Shown here piece by piece: positions 15,259 through 22,850 of a stretch of DNA of 22,850 bases. The position numbers and the translations under genes are program-made. The notes beneath the pieces were generated by a model. That model had not been told where the DNA came from and did no database searches. It was given only the letters and a program-made list of their open reading frames with translations. How positions within the stretch are numbered: the first letter of the stretch is position 1; every line of letters begins with the position of its first letter. This stretch comes from an uncultured Bacillota bacterium (lineage in GTDB: Bacteria > Bacillota_I > Bacilli_A > RF39 > UBA660), in contig CAMXBB010000003.1 of assembly GCA_947179265.1 (NCBI GenBank), positions 1-22,850 on the forward strand, in the 5' to 3' direction.

Positions 15259-17280
15259 TTATTCTTTACTATAATCACAACTTGAACACTTAATGCTATC
15301 CTTTTTCTCAACTAGTAAACTATGACATTCTGGACATTCTTCACCAGTTGGCTTATCCCATAAAGCAGTATCACATTTTGGATATTTATCACATCCATAG
15401 AATACTTTTCCTCTTCGAGTCTTCTTTTCAATAATGTTACCTCCACATTTAGGACAAGTGCAAATTATTGATATCTCTTTTTCTTCCTTTTTTATAAATT
15501 TACAAGTTGGATAATTACTACAAGCAGTAAATTCTCCATACCTACCTTTTCTAATAACAAGCTCGCTACCACATTCTGGACACATCTCTCCAGTCATCTT
15601 AGGAGCTTTTTTCTCCATATTTTCAAAAGCCTTCTTAACAAGTGGTTCAAACTCGGTATAAAAAGCACTTAAAACCTTGATATTGTCCATCTCATCATCA
15701 GCTATTTTATCCAAATCATCTTCCATATTTGCTGTATATTCAACATTTATAATATTAGAGAAGAATTCTTGTAATTTGTCCGTTGTTTCAACACCAACCT
15801 CTGTAGGATGAAATTTCTTATCCTCAACCTTAACATAATCTCTTTCTCTTAATGTTTCCATGGTCTTAGCATAGGTACTTGGTCTTCCAATTCCTAACTT
15901 TTCCATCTCTTCAATCAAAGTTGCTTCAGTATATCTAGCTACTGGCTTAGTAAATTTTTGTTCTGTTTCTACATTTTTAGTTGATACTACTCCATTAAAC
16001 TTATTAAAATCCGGTAAAATAATATCATTACTTTGAGAATAATCACCATAAACACGTAGATATCCATCAAATAGTTGAACTTGTCCAGTCGCCTTAAACT
16101 CATAGTTATTATTATCTAAAAGAACAGTTGTTGCAAGAACTTTAGCATCAGCCATTAAAGACGCTAAAGCTCTAGCATAAATAATTGAGTATATTTTATA
16201 TTCATCATTAGATAAGTATTTCTTAATAGATTCTGGTGTACGATAAATACTTGTTGGTCTTATTGCTTCGTGAGCATCTTGAACATTCTCTTTCTTCTTA
16301 CTTTTCTTTACTACACCCTTGTAATTATCTCCAAAGTTATCTTCAATATATTTAAACGTCGAATCGATAAATAGATTAGATAATCTTGTTGAATCAGTAC
16401 GCATATAAGTAATCAAACCAACAGTTTCACTACCAATATTAACTCCTTCATATAACTTTTGAGCAGTACGCATCGTCTTAGATGAATTGAAATTAAATTT
16501 ATTGATACAAGCTTGTTGTAAAGTCGAAGTAGTGAATGGCATAACACCTTTCTTACTTTTCTCTTTTTGATCAACAGACTTTATCTTATAATCTTCACCT
16601 AATCTGTCAAGGACTTCATTAACTTGCGTCTCACTATGAAGTTCTAACTTTTCATTATTGTATTTTTCAAGTGATGCATCAAAATCTTTAAACTTAGCAG
16701 TTACTTCCCAATATTCTTCAGGAATAAAAGCTTCAATCTCTCTTTCACGATCAACTATCAATTTTAATGCTACTGATTGTACACGACCAGCACTCTTTCC
16801 ACCAGTCTTTGATTGCATAAGTTTAGACAACCTAAAACCAATAATACGATCTAATATTCTTCTGGTCTCTTGAGACTTAACCAAATTCATATCGATTTTT
16901 CTTGAATGGTTGAAAGCATCTTTTACAGCTGGTTCAGTAATCTCATTGAATACAATTCTTTCATATTCACTATCACTTATACCCAATGCATCATATAGAT
17001 GCCATGATATAGCTTCTCCCTCACGATCGGGGTCGGTTGCAAGATATACAAAATCGCTTTCTTTAATGTCTTTTTTTAAAGAGGATATATCTCTTTTCTT
17101 ACCTGGTATTGATATATAATTAGGTTTAAAATCATTCTCAACATCTACTCCTAATCCATATTTACCAGTTGTCGAAAGGTCACGTATATGACCTTTGCTG
17201 GATACAACTTTAAATTCACTTCCTAAATAAGCTCCAATGGTATGTGTCTTAGCTGGAGACTCCACTATTACTAGTTTCAT
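15259..17280 (-). CDS. topA: DNA topoisomerase I (type IA)
   Basis: TopA relaxes negative supercoils through a transient 5'-phosphotyrosine link. The 673 residues begin with a Toprim domain (KLVIVESPAKT, Glu7; the acidic TDPDREGE with Asp83, Asp85 and Glu87). The core follows, including SAGRVQSVAL (163-172), with the catalytic Tyr292 in GLITYMRTDSTRLS. The C-terminal end has three zinc-ribbon units: CPECG...CSNYPTC, CPKCG...CDKYPKC and a shorter CPECH...CSSC, so all metal-binding Cys pairs are present. I prefer the ATG at 17280, eight bases after GTGAGG and giving the family start MKLVIVESPAK; the ATG at 17286 is only two bases from that site. It follows the sulfatase gene after 36 bases and is probably the last gene of the rbgA operon. 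Confidence 0.97.
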   Translation of the reverse strand: MKLVIVESPAKTHTIGAYLGSEFKVVSSKGHIRDLSTTGKYGLGVDVENDFKPNYISIPGKKRDISSLKKDIKESDFVYLATDPDREGEAISWHLYDALGISDSEYERIVFNEITEPAVKDAFNHSRKIDMNLVKSQETRRILDRIIGFRLSKLMQSKTGGKSAGRVQSVALKLIVDREREIEAFIPEEYWEVTAKFKDFDASLEKYNNEKLELHSETQVNEVLDRLGEDYKIKSVDQKEKSKKGVMPFTTSTLQQACINKFNFNSSKTMRTAQKLYEGVNIGSETVGLITYMRTDSTRLSNLFIDSTFKYIEDNFGDNYKGVVKKSKKKENVQDAHEAIRPTSIYRTPESIKKYLSNDEYKIYSIIYARALASLMADAKVLATTVLLDNNNYEFKATGQVQLFDGYLRVYGDYSQSNDIILPDFNKFNGVVSTKNVETEQKFTKPVARYTEATLIEEMEKLGIGRPSTYAKTMETLRERDYVKVEDKKFHPTEVGVETTDKLQEFFSNIINVEYTANMEDDLDKIADDEMDNIKVLSAFYTEFEPLVKKAFENMEKKAPKMTGEMCPECGSELVIRKGRYGEFTACSNYPTCKFIKKEEKEISIICTCPKCGGNIIEKKTRRGKVFYGCDKYPKCDTALWDKPTGEECPECHSLLVEKKDSIKCSSCDYSKE

Positions 17281-17316
17281 ACTCATATCCTCACTTTCGT
17301 AATATATATTAAACTA

Positions 17317-19443
17317 CTATTCTGAAGTATCTGAATTATTAGGAATGATATCATCACCTGGCGAAACTGGTACTGTCGTTACTGGTTTATATTTTTCCAA
17401 GCCTTCACCCAGATAATTAAAATAATTCGATTGAATTGCTGATGCATTCATCTTTTGTCTTTGTGATATATCTTTATTAATATTCTTAAGTTCTTGATTA
17501 GTTAATGTAGCATCACCAAAATAATTCATTTGACTTCCTGGAGCATAATAATAACCAATTTCACTTTGCCATGATCCATCTGCAAATACAACACGTGATT
17601 CATGAGTCTCTGAAAAAATATCTGTTCCCATGTATAATCTTGGATCATAATCTAAATTAAATAAATTCATTAATGTTGGTAAAAGATCTAAAATACTCGT
17701 ATAATCCTTAACCACAACTGGCTCCATCCCTGCATTATATATTAACATAGGAGTCCTGTCAATATCATTTTTCTTTCTTAAAATATGATTAACTTTATAA
17801 CCTGCATTATTCTTTTCCATAAACTCGTTGATTAAATCATCGGTTAATCCATATGGATAATGGTCACCAAACATTGCTATTACTGTATCTTCTAATTTAC
17901 CTTCACTTTCTAATTCTTTAAGTAACTCTTCCATTGCTTCATCTAATATTTGCATCTTAGAAAGATATCTACTTAGGGTCTTAGAATAGCCAAGTTTTTC
18001 ATACTTTTCACGATACTTATCTCCTAGTTCACTTGGAACATTGTATGTTTGATGTGTTGATACACTTGCAAAATAAGTAAAGAATTTATCTTTATCCATA
18101 TAATATTCCTTAGCATGTTTAAACATGTCAACATCACTAGGCCACTCTTCATACTTAGGATCATAAGTCATTCCAATATCAGTTACACTATAGAACTTTT
18201 GTGAACCTAAGTTGGTATGCATCTTTGTTCTTTGATAATACTTTTCAGTATAATCATGATAACTTGTAGCATAATATCCTTTATTTCTAAACATATAGAA
18301 AGCACCTTGATAATATTTATTAGATGAATATCTATTGGCTGTACATGTATTATTGATTGTAAACATGCTTGATAATACTGTCAATTCATTATTTCCTGTT
18401 GAACAATTATTTCTAGGACTATAATTATTAGTAAAAGACATTCCCTCATGATACATCTTATATAAAGTTGGGAAATATTCCTCATTTAATATTGCTATTT
18501 CATTTACTGATTCCATCAATATCAATATAAGGTTTTTACCTTCAAATAATCCAGTCATTTCGTTTTTAGGAGTAATTGTTCTATTTATATAATAATTATT
18601 TAAAGTATTAAATGTTTCATCATTGGTATTCTTTATCAAGTTATTCCATGCTGTATCATCGATTACTCTTTTATAATCAACTGGTACGACAATATCATCC
18701 TTTTTATTATCTTCATTCTTATACTTATCAGCTTCTATTTTAGCAACATAATCAGAATCTATTCCTAAGATCATACTTCTTGTATCCGAAAAACCATACA
18801 TCAATACTCCAAAATTATTAACTGTTAAGTTAGAATTTTCGGGATATAACCATAATGAATAATTACTCTCTGTTTGTAATTCATTTTGCATAGCTTCACT
18901 TTTGATAGTTAAATAATAGCCACCACATAATAATATAATTACAACAACAGTAACTATTTCAATATAACATTTTTGAATGAAACTTAACTCCGTATTTCTT
19001 TCCTTATTCTTCATAAGTATACGGTCTCCAACGATATAGTAGATAATAAATATTACTCCTACCAAAAGGATCAAATAATACTTAAATTCTAAAGCATTCA
19101 TGAAATCTCTTATATAACCAACTACTTTAGTTCCTTGTTCAGAATTACCTATTCCCATAAAGAAACCTAAATAATTGAATAATCCAAATTCAACAAACTC
19201 ATATATACTTACAAATAATATATAAATAATATTCATTATTCTTGCACCTAATTTAGGTAGAAAATGAGTTAGGAAACTCCAAATAAGAGAAACCATAACC
19301 GAACTTATAAGTATTCTAAATACTGCAATATCACCAAAAGATGCTTCCGTAAACAATCTTACTAGCATCTCAGTAATAAAAGTAAAAATACTTAAAATAA
19401 AAGTATTTAAAACCACCCTGTTAGTCAATACCTTTTTTATCAT
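17317..19443 (-). CDS. LtaS-like membrane sulfatase (lipoteichoic acid synthase family)
   Basis: Five predicted membrane helices (about 11-29, 39-60, 69-92, 121-139, 160-178) are followed by a large extracellular alkaline-phosphatase/sulfatase domain (about 300-615), the architecture of LtaS enzymes that polymerise glycerol phosphate from phosphatidylglycerol. Likely metal and catalytic residues are Glu311 (LILMESVNE), Thr349 (NNCSTGNNEL, where LtaS has its nucleophile Thr) and Asp527-His528 (AMFGDHYPYG). The protein is 708 residues, longer than typical LtaS (about 650), with a longer loop after the membrane part (about 180-300) and a C-terminal tail rich in Pro, Asp and Ser. Other phosphoglycerol transferases share this fold, so the exact polymer is not settled. 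The ATG at 19443 has GTGAGG upstream and lies one base from the rnhB stop. Confidence 0.85.
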   Translation of the reverse strand: MIKKVLTNRVVLNTFILSIFTFITEMLVRLFTEASFGDIAVFRILISSVMVSLIWSFLTHFLPKLGARIMNIIYILFVSIYEFVEFGLFNYLGFFMGIGNSEQGTKVVGYIRDFMNALEFKYYLILLVGVIFIIYYIVGDRILMKNKERNTELSFIQKCYIEIVTVVVIILLCGGYYLTIKSEAMQNELQTESNYSLWLYPENSNLTVNNFGVLMYGFSDTRSMILGIDSDYVAKIEADKYKNEDNKKDDIVVPVDYKRVIDDTAWNNLIKNTNDETFNTLNNYYINRTITPKNEMTGLFEGKNLILILMESVNEIAILNEEYFPTLYKMYHEGMSFTNNYSPRNNCSTGNNELTVLSSMFTINNTCTANRYSSNKYYQGAFYMFRNKGYYATSYHDYTEKYYQRTKMHTNLGSQKFYSVTDIGMTYDPKYEEWPSDVDMFKHAKEYYMDKDKFFTYFASVSTHQTYNVPSELGDKYREKYEKLGYSKTLSRYLSKMQILDEAMEELLKELESEGKLEDTVIAMFGDHYPYGLTDDLINEFMEKNNAGYKVNHILRKKNDIDRTPMLIYNAGMEPVVVKDYTSILDLLPTLMNLFNLDYDPRLYMGTDIFSETHESRVVFADGSWQSEIGYYYAPGSQMNYFGDATLTNQELKNINKDISQRQKMNASAIQSNYFNYLGEGLEKYKPVTTVPVSPGDDIIPNNSDTSE

Positions 19444-19444
19444 A

Positions 19445-20062
19445 CTAAACCTCACTATCTTTATTAATTAAATCACTTATTGGTGAAAAAGTAAATCTAT
19501 AAAAGTCCAAAACTCCATATTGTTTAACAGCCTCGACATGTTTTTTTGTCGGATATCCTTTATGAGATTTAAATCCATATTCAGGATACTGTTTATCGAG
19601 TTCAATCATCATTCGATCTCTAGTTACCTTAGCTATTACTGATGCTGCTGCAATAGATAAACTTTTAGCATCTCCTTTGATAATGGAAGTTGAAGGAACA
19701 CTTAAATCTAAAGGCATAGCATCTATTAAAACATGTTCAGGTTTAGGATTTAAATTATTGATAGCTTCATACATGGCTTCTTTCGTTGCTTGATAAATAT
19801 TAACTTCGTCGATTCGCCTAGGAGAAATAATGCCTAATCCATAAGATACGGCTTCTTTTATTAAGATTTCATATAATGCTTCTCTCTTTTTTTCAGATAA
19901 TTTCTTAGAATCATTTAATCCATCAAGATGATAATTCTTAGGTAAAATACAGGCACAAGCGACAACAGGACCACATAAAGGGCCTCTTCCAACCTCATCA
20001 ACTCCAGCAATCAATTCAATTCCTTTGTCATATAATTCTTTTTCGTATTCTAATAAGTCCAA
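19445..20062 (-). CDS. rnhB: Ribonuclease HII
   Basis: RNase HII cuts RNA in RNA–DNA hybrids and removes single ribonucleotides from DNA. The 205-residue protein has the DEDD active site: Asp22-Glu23 in AGVDEVGRGPLCGP, Asp114 in VLIDAMPL and Asp149 in the KGDAKSLSIAAASVIAKVTRD stretch region, plus the SHKGYPTKKH motif typical of bacterial RnhB. No ATG or GTG near the right place exists; the first Met inside comes far too late. The start is therefore a TTG at 20062, with an AGAGGAAG site upstream. It sits 13 bases after rbgA, as in Bacillus, where rbgA and rnhB are also neighbours. Confidence 0.95.
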   Translation of the reverse strand: MDLLEYEKELYDKGIELIAGVDEVGRGPLCGPVVACACILPKNYHLDGLNDSKKLSEKKREALYEILIKEAVSYGLGIISPRRIDEVNIYQATKEAMYEAINNLNPKPEHVLIDAMPLDLSVPSTSIIKGDAKSLSIAAASVIAKVTRDRMMIELDKQYPEYGFKSHKGYPTKKHVEAVKQYGVLDFYRFTFSPISDLINKDSEV

Positions 20063-20075
20063 AAAAACACTTCCT

Positions 20076-20945
20076 CTAATCTATTCTGTCAAAAGTTATA
20101 CCTTTTATTATTTCATTCTTAACGTCATTCATAACAAGGTTACTTACACGATCATAATCGATTTCGCCACCCTTTATGATGGCTCCCATCTTCTTACCAA
20201 TGGCATCATATGTTTCAATAATATCATCATTATTTACTGAAGTAATATTATATCTTGTATGTAATATGTTTGGATAATACTTATCCAATTTATTCAAGAT
20301 ATGAATAGCAACTTCATCCGCTTCAACTACTTCACTTCTTATGGCACTCATACTAGCCAAGTTTAATGCAATCTCATGATTTTCAAATTTAGGCCATAAA
20401 ATACCAGGAGTATCTAAAAGCAATATATTTAGTTTAGTTTTTAACCAAACAAGATTAGTTGTAACACCAGGTTTATTACCAACATTAGCAACCTTTTTAC
20501 CGGCCATCTTATTGATAAAAGTTGATTTACCAACATTAGGAATACCAACCACTAAGGCTTTCACTTCTTTTTCTTTTAATCCTTTATTAACTCTCTTCTC
20601 ATTAATACTATCAACTATTTCTTTGGTAGCAGTTATTACCTTTTTATAATCATTATTATCAGATAGATTTACCAATACCACCTTATGTCCCATATCCTCA
20701 TACTTCTTTATCCATTTATTAGTTATAGGTACATCACATAAATCGCTTTTAGTCATTACAATAATACGTGGTTTGTTTTTTATTATATTATCAATATCAG
20801 CTATTCTAGATGAATATGGTATTCTCGCATCTATAAGTTCAAACACAATATCTATTAAAGGTAATAATTCATCTATTTGTCTCTTGGTCTTAGCCATATG
20901 TCCTGGAAACCAATTTATATTTGTCGAATTTTGACTTTTATCCAT
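20076..20945 (-). CDS. rbgA: Ribosome biogenesis GTPase RbgA (YlqF)
   Basis: This is a circularly permuted GTPase needed for late assembly of the 50S subunit. In the 289 residues the G motifs come in the order G4 (TKSD, 65-68), G1/P-loop (GIPNVGKS, 134-141), G2 (Thr162-Thr163 in PGVTTN) and G3 (DTPG, 178-181). The N-terminal NWFPGHMAKTKRQ (11-23) is the YlqF/MTG1 hallmark, and the C-terminal helical domain (about 200-289) is the RNA-binding ANTAR-like tail. The start codon follows AAGGATG. It leads the rbgA–rnhB–sulfatase–topA cluster. The BRO-like gene upstream ends only 22 bases before it with no terminator seen, so read-through from there is possible. Confidence 0.96.
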   Translation of the reverse strand: MDKSQNSTNINWFPGHMAKTKRQIDELLPLIDIVFELIDARIPYSSRIADIDNIIKNKPRIIVMTKSDLCDVPITNKWIKKYEDMGHKVVLVNLSDNNDYKKVITATKEIVDSINEKRVNKGLKEKEVKALVVGIPNVGKSTFINKMAGKKVANVGNKPGVTTNLVWLKTKLNILLLDTPGILWPKFENHEIALNLASMSAIRSEVVEADEVAIHILNKLDKYYPNILHTRYNITSVNNDDIIETYDAIGKKMGAIIKGGEIDYDRVSNLVMNDVKNEIIKGITFDRID

Positions 20946-20967
20946 ATAATCACATCCTTATTATTTT

Positions 20968-21825
20968 CTATTTTACTTTATTATCAAGCTTTCGAATTTC
21001 ATCAACATATTGATAATTAAGTGCATTATCATTAGATATTGCTGATCTTTTTGTTTCTTGTTCATAAGAAAGTCTTGCATCATTTGCAACTTTCCCTCCA
21101 CGTTTGGCTGCATTCATATTTTCTTTTAAACCTTGTGGGCGTTCAGAGGTAGCAATATCACGAGCAGCAATTTCACCAATATTAGTCAAAGCAATTTCAA
21201 TATCTGTCATATTATCTCTTAAAGATTCTTTTCTTAAACCTTTATAGGCTTTGTATTCACTTGCTTTCATGCCTGACCAACCTTTATATATTTCATTTGT
21301 TAGCATAGCATATTCATAATTTTCATTAATTCCATTTTCTTTCCATGTATCGATTAATTTTTTTCTATTTAAAATCCCGTTTAATTTCTCTGAAATCCAT
21401 TTATCACTATATCCTCTTTTTCGATAATAATCTATTGCTCTATTAACTGCAATTTCAGGGTCAAATACTTCATCAATTCTCTCACTTCCTAAAGATGCTA
21501 ACCATAATTTAAAAGGCTCTGCTTTTGGACTAGGAACTGATTCTATTAATCGTAGAATTCCTTTCGTATCTAATGTATCAGTTTCTCTTAATTTTCCATC
21601 TTGAGCTTTAAGTTTCAACCGTACGATATTTTCGTACAGTTCACTTCCTTCTTCTGTAAGTCTTTTTTTCAAATCGCTCCAATACCTCTTTGGAATACTA
21701 CTATCAGTCAACGCACTTATAACATCAATCACGCTAAAATAATAATCTTCTTTTTCACTATCCCAAATACTTCTTATTTCTTTATCTTCAAATAGATTTG
21801 AAATTGTTTCTAATTTATTGTTCAT
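20968..21825 (-). CDS. BRO-N domain protein, DinD-like
   Basis: The 285-residue protein starts with a BRO-N-like fold (about 10-115: KEIRSIWDSEKEDYYFSVID, then SIPKRYWSDLKKRL and LDTKGILRLIESVPSPKAEPFKLWLA), which is common in phage antirepressors and mobile elements. Its C-terminal half (about 175-265: AYKGLRKESLRDNMTD, then IGEIAARDIATSERPQG and GGKVANDARL) follows the pattern of DinD, the E. coli DNA-damage-inducible protein D that inhibits RecA filaments. DNA binding or a stress role is inference. It overlaps the end of the GNAT gene by 11 bases and is probably co-translated with it. With no phage structural genes around, it looks like a stand-alone accessory gene. The ribosome binding site (GAAAGTG) is weak, which fits coupling. 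Confidence 0.82.
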   Translation of the reverse strand: MNNKLETISNLFEDKEIRSIWDSEKEDYYFSVIDVISALTDSSIPKRYWSDLKKRLTEEGSELYENIVRLKLKAQDGKLRETDTLDTKGILRLIESVPSPKAEPFKLWLASLGSERIDEVFDPEIAVNRAIDYYRKRGYSDKWISEKLNGILNRKKLIDTWKENGINENYEYAMLTNEIYKGWSGMKASEYKAYKGLRKESLRDNMTDIEIALTNIGEIAARDIATSERPQGLKENMNAAKRGGKVANDARLSYEQETKRSAISNDNALNYQYVDEIRKLDNKVK

Positions 21826-22363
21826 TTATAACACTTTCTTTTGTTTTACTATAGTATTCAACGCCTGTATATGTCCCATCTTTATTTAACCTTCTATTTG
21901 CTATATAGCCATCTTTTTTGAATCCAGCTTTTTCCATTACTCTAGATGACTGTCTGTTTAATTCATTACAAGAGCATTCTACCAAATAATATCCGCTTTC
22001 ATTTAACAAGTGATCAGATACTGCTTTTAGAGCTTCAGATGCATATCCTTTGCCCCAATAATCATACGCAATAACATATCCTACATTACAATAGTTGTTT
22101 TTCCTATCAATTCCATTTACAGAAATATTTCCAATAGGAGCATTATTCTCCTTCAAGGTAATTACCCATTTTTCATATTGGGAATCTTCAACATTTTTTA
22201 TCCAATCTCTAATACATTCCAATTCTTCTTCTTTTGTTAGACTTGGGAATGTAATAAATTTAGATAATCTGCTATCAGTTAGTATTTCATATTGCAAGTC
22301 TATATCAGACTCTTTATATCTTCTTAAAATTAATCTTTCGGTTTCTATTTTAGGACTTAGCAT
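21815..22363 (-). CDS. GNAT-family N-acetyltransferase, RimJ/RimL type
   Basis: This 182-residue protein has the RimJ/RimL-like GNAT fold: an N-terminal strand TERLILRRYKESDID (about 8-22), a central VGYVIAYDYWGKGYASEALKAV (about 94-115) that holds the acetyl-CoA pyrophosphate loop in WGKGYASEA, then NELNRQSSRVMEKAGFKKDG (about 133-152) as the usual end of the fold. Related enzymes acetylate ribosomal protein N-termini, small amines or antibiotics; the substrate cannot be named here. The ATG at 22363 has GGAG very close (two bases) and AGAGGAG ten bases upstream. It precedes and overlaps the BRO-like gene. Confidence 0.9.
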   Translation of the reverse strand: MLSPKIETERLILRRYKESDIDLQYEILTDSRLSKFITFPSLTKEEELECIRDWIKNVEDSQYEKWVITLKENNAPIGNISVNGIDRKNNYCNVGYVIAYDYWGKGYASEALKAVSDHLLNESGYYLVECSCNELNRQSSRVMEKAGFKKDGYIANRRLNKDGTYTGVEYYSKTKESVINEQ

Positions 22364-22417
22364 ATCTCCAATACTCCTCTTTTATCCATATTTTTTGCTA
22401 AACATTTGTAATTCAAT

Positions 22418-22526
22418 CTAAGTGATTACACTAAATCGGTATCAATCAGTTTATATTAGTTGTATTTTATTGACTAGCGTTATTCATTTATTTCACTTCA
22501 ATATAAGTAGTTAGTTAATCACCTAA
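22418..22526. repeat. Possible small inverted-repeat element with CTAA flanks
   Basis: GTGATTACACTAA (22422-22434) and TTAGTTAATCAC (22511-22522) are inverted copies with one base inserted, enclosing 101 bases in total. The same four bases CTAA lie directly outside both ends (22418-22421 and 22523-22526), as a target-site duplication would. No coding potential is seen inside. In AT-rich DNA such a match could be chance. Confidence 0.35.
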
Positions 22527-22528
22527 TA

Positions 22529-22666
22529 CTATTTTGCAAATTTGATTGTATCTCTCTTTAAAATTTTCTTTTGTTCGTTCCAAAAGTCATAATGATTTGC
22601 TGATACATTCTTATATTCTACTATATAATTCTTAACTTCTTTTTCGATTTCATCTACTATGCTCAT
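22529..22666 (-). CDS. Small ORF of 45 codons, possible remnant of a larger gene
   Basis: A 45-residue reading frame starts at an ATG with GGAGG five bases upstream and an extended -10 promoter about 36 bases before that. The protein (MSIVDEIEKEVKNYIVEYKN at the start, then ANHYDFWNEQKKILK) is highly charged and helical with no membrane segment. The good ribosome binding site supports translation. The HYDFWNE stretch reminds me of the N-terminal part of some HD-domain phosphohydrolases, and a KCLAKNMDKRGVLEI stretch that could continue such a protein lies in another frame at about 22363-22411, so it may be the broken front of a lost gene. The alternative is a genuine short protein. Confidence 0.5.
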   Translation of the reverse strand: MSIVDEIEKEVKNYIVEYKNVSANHYDFWNEQKKILKRDTIKFAK

Positions 22667-22701
22667 ATTTCCTCCATCTATACAAGAGTCTTTACCAATC
22701 A

Positions 22702-22711
22702 ATTATATCAT
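22702..22711 (-). promoter_or_regulatory. Extended -10 promoter for the 45-codon ORF and GNAT genes
   Basis: On the minus strand TGATATAAT occurs at 22710-22702, a TGn-extended perfect -10 box. The -35 region is not recognisable. It is the only promoter I can propose for the minus-strand genes from 22666 downward. Confidence 0.5.
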
Positions 22712-22802
22712 ATTTTTATAGATTTTATATACAGCATAACTTCATTATACTTAAATTGTTTCTTATCTTTTGATTTTCACAAAATGAGTTTTATAGTTAA
22801 AT

Positions 22803-22828
22803 AAAAAAAGGTATTAATTACCTTTTTG
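22803..22828 (-). terminator. Terminator of a gene beyond the right edge
   Basis: AAAAAGGTA and TACCTTTTT (22827-22819 with 22813-22805 on the minus strand) form a 9-bp stem with an ATTAA loop and a T run. It probably ends a minus-strand transcript that comes from outside the window. The region 22712-22802 beside it is AT-rich and shows no gene. Confidence 0.6.
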
Positions 22829-22850
22829 TGCTATAAAATTATAATTTATT

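Noticed and set aside
1..22850. CRISPR array, rRNA or tRNA genes
   Set aside because: No regularly spaced repeats and no rRNA or cloverleaf-like sequence were noticed on reading both strands; the GGTGGCACC motif near 15045 belongs to the T-box.

Overview
The window is low-GC DNA from a Gram-positive (Bacillota) lineage that carries sporulation genes. The evidence is AGGAGG-type ribosome binding sites, a T-box riboswitch, a fragment of SpoIIIAH, GerE, GerM and an RbgA–RNase HII–TopA gene order similar to that of Bacillus. TGA is used as a stop (for example at 2629-2631) and Trp is TGG, so the code is standard and not the Mycoplasma code. A gut Bacilli lineage related to Mollicutes or Erysipelotrichia is my guess from base composition and protein style; the sequence does not prove it. 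Bases 1-66 are not biological: they are an Illumina P7/Nextera library adapter left on the end of a contig.

Layout. (a) 67-1776, plus strand: the 3' part of spoIIIAH, then gerE with its own terminator, then gerM. (b) 1755-3747, minus strand: an unrecognised 372-residue protein translationally coupled to a XerC/XerD-type tyrosine recombinase, which meets gerM tail to tail with a 22-bp overlap. (c) 3837-5552, minus: a signal-peptide protein with cadherin-like beta-sandwich repeats, one membrane helix and a long repetitive cytoplasmic tail, bounded by terminators. (d) 5618-15240, minus: one operon driven by a consensus sigma-A promoter and a T-box leader, in the order hisS–aspS(1)–asnS–aspS(2)–gatC–gatA–gatB, ending in a terminator that overlaps the gatB stop codon. 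(e) 15259-20945, minus: rbgA–rnhB–LtaS-like sulfatase–topA, tightly packed. (f) 20968-22850, minus: an accessory-looking segment with a BRO-N/DinD-like protein, a GNAT acetyltransferase, a 45-codon ORF and a possible small inverted-repeat element.

The most interesting system is the operon in (d). It encodes every protein needed to make Asn-tRNA(Asn) in two ways: directly with AsnRS, and indirectly with a second AspRS that carries the His-Gly-Gly loop seen in non-discriminating enzymes, followed immediately by the GatCAB amidotransferase. A separate AspRS with discriminating-type residues is encoded in the same transcript. The T-box leader lies in front of hisS, but its Stem I folds so that an AAC (Asn) triplet sits in the specifier loop, and its antiterminator bulge reads UGGC, which pairs with a GCCA 3' end. 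This fits tRNA(Asn), with discriminator G73, and not tRNA(His), with C73. The operon therefore looks like an asparagine-tRNA response unit with hisS as its first gene.
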